Shown here: one piece after another, positions 63,360 through 64,000 of the stretch | How positions within the stretch are numbered: position 1 is the stretch's first letter | How the letters are laid out: each line of letters begins with the position of its first letter | Notes under the pieces: generated by a model | Told to the model about the DNA's origin: nothing | Seen by the model: the letters and a program-made list of their open reading frames with translations, nothing else | Database searches by the model: none | Position numbers and translations under genes: made by a program | Assembly (NCBI RefSeq): GCF_030272615.1 | Contig: NC_081407.1 | Span: 440,355,213-440,419,212 of the forward strand | Length of the DNA stretch: 64,000 nucleotides | Direction of reading: 5' to 3' | Source: Cryptomeria japonica | Lineage: Eukaryota > Streptophyta > Pinopsida > Cupressales > Cupressaceae

Positions 63360-63371
63360 GCTCTGATACCA
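63360..63371 (-). promoter_or_regulatory. primer-binding site of element B2 (tRNA-iMet)
   Basis: GCTCTGATACCA directly abuts the LTR, as in B1. Confidence 0.95.
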
Positions 63372-64000
63372 TGTGAGATTCTGCGAGAAGCGAGAATTGA
63401 GCCAAGATCTGATGTCGGTCGTAGATCACATGCAACTCCTCACACAACGGATGATTGAAGATCAAAATAACTGAATAAAGATAATTTCAATATGATAGAG
63501 AAATAGAGACAAAGAGGAGAATTTGGAGAAGACTCTCACCAAGCTATCACTTCAATAACTTGACTAGTGAAGGTGAGAGTATAGTGCTTATTATATAGAA
63601 AAATATAAGCATATACATCCAAGGGGTGCATTAACTCCTATTCCCCATAAAAAGTGGGAGGTTTTACCTTGTTGGTAAATGCCAAAACATGTGGCATAAC
63701 CTCCTTACATGAAGACAAAAAAGGAGTTGAGAAAGTTGGCACATAAGGCCAAAAGAGGGTGTGAAACCCAACTACCCCATAACCCACTTAGGAAATGACA
63801 AAATAGTGGTTATGAGAGGTGGCACAACAAGCTAAAAGAGGGTGTGAAACTCAACTACCCATGTGAGGTGGAGAGTTACACCTGTAGCTGAAGTATTTCA
63901 CCACGTGTCCTCATATAAACCACTCCTATTAACCTAAGCAAGCTTAAATAATATATGTGTAGGAAAAATAAATATCCCCTAACATAAGGAAAATAAAAAA
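63372..64000 (-). repeat. 5' LTR of element B2 (cut by window end)
   Basis: 629 bp are visible from TGTGAGATTCTGCGAG. It is homologous to the three other B LTRs. Confidence 0.9.

Larger units (their letters stand above)
57451..64000 (-). mobile_element. second B-family Ty1/copia retrotransposon (element B2), right end outside window
   Basis: Same family and order as B1: left LTR 57451-58089 (639 bp), PPT, gag-pol, leader, PBS and right LTR from 63372. The right LTR lacks about a dozen bases at the window end, judged by B1. The left flank is AGTGC (57446-57450); its partner would lie beyond 64000. It is inserted in a gypsy gag. Confidence 0.95.

Overview
This window reads as intergenic DNA from a large, repeat-rich plant nuclear genome. 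It is AT-rich and consists almost entirely of LTR retrotransposons nested in one another. The Ty1/copia and Ty3/gypsy families, the tRNA-iMet primer sites and the decay pattern are all plant-like. A conifer or other gymnosperm is plausible, but nothing here proves it. I find no host protein gene, rRNA, tRNA or CRISPR array.

Layout. (1) 1-842 is the integrase end of a Tat-like Ty3/gypsy element. It is followed by a diverged ~130 bp tandem repeat (about 1370-2440) and a 1209-codon ORF of unknown function (2778-6407) that keeps one frame but carries 12 internal stops. (2) About 7340-10786 is the 3' half of a plus-strand copia-type element (F) encoding an unrecognised coiled-coil protein. A minus-oriented solo LTR (7856-8953, TSD AGATT) is inserted in it. 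F itself sits in the left LTR of a minus-strand copia deletion derivative (G, 10787-13352), which sits in the RNase H region of a chromovirus-type gypsy pol (13353-15117, probable 3' LTR 15145-18119). (3) 20280-26573 is a complete minus-strand LTR element (D): two ~1.15 kb LTRs, TSD GAAAA, PBS and PPT, but no gag-pol. It carries one long unrecognised ORF instead. (4) 27875-42065 is a SIRE-like copia element (A, plus strand, ~1.5 kb LTRs, TSD GATAC/GATGC). A full minus-strand copia element, B1 (31888-38436, 641 bp LTRs, perfect TSD AGAAA), is inserted in its pol. (5) 44879-50183 is a plus-strand copia element (C) whose RT end, RNase H and half of the 3' LTR are deleted. Tandem repeats flank it, including an exact 186 bp higher-order array. 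(6) 51461-57450 holds gypsy LTR-like sequence, another decayed coiled-coil ORF and a gypsy gag. (7) 57451-64000 is a second copy of the B family (B2), cut by the window end.

How the parts relate. The autonomous elements A, B1, B2 and C once encoded gag, protease, integrase, reverse transcriptase and RNase H. All are now broken by stops and frameshifts. Elements D and F, and possibly the Tat 3' ORF and the 52.5-55 kb ORF, encode large helical proteins without polymerase. D has everything needed in cis for mobilisation by another element's enzymes. Decay is dominated by C-to-T changes: B1 and B2 show it codon by codon, and the Tat element's 15 internal stops are all TAG or TAA. The most interesting items are the pol-less ORF element D, nonsense codons shared by B1 and B2 (implying transposition of an already broken master), and the deletion derivative G.
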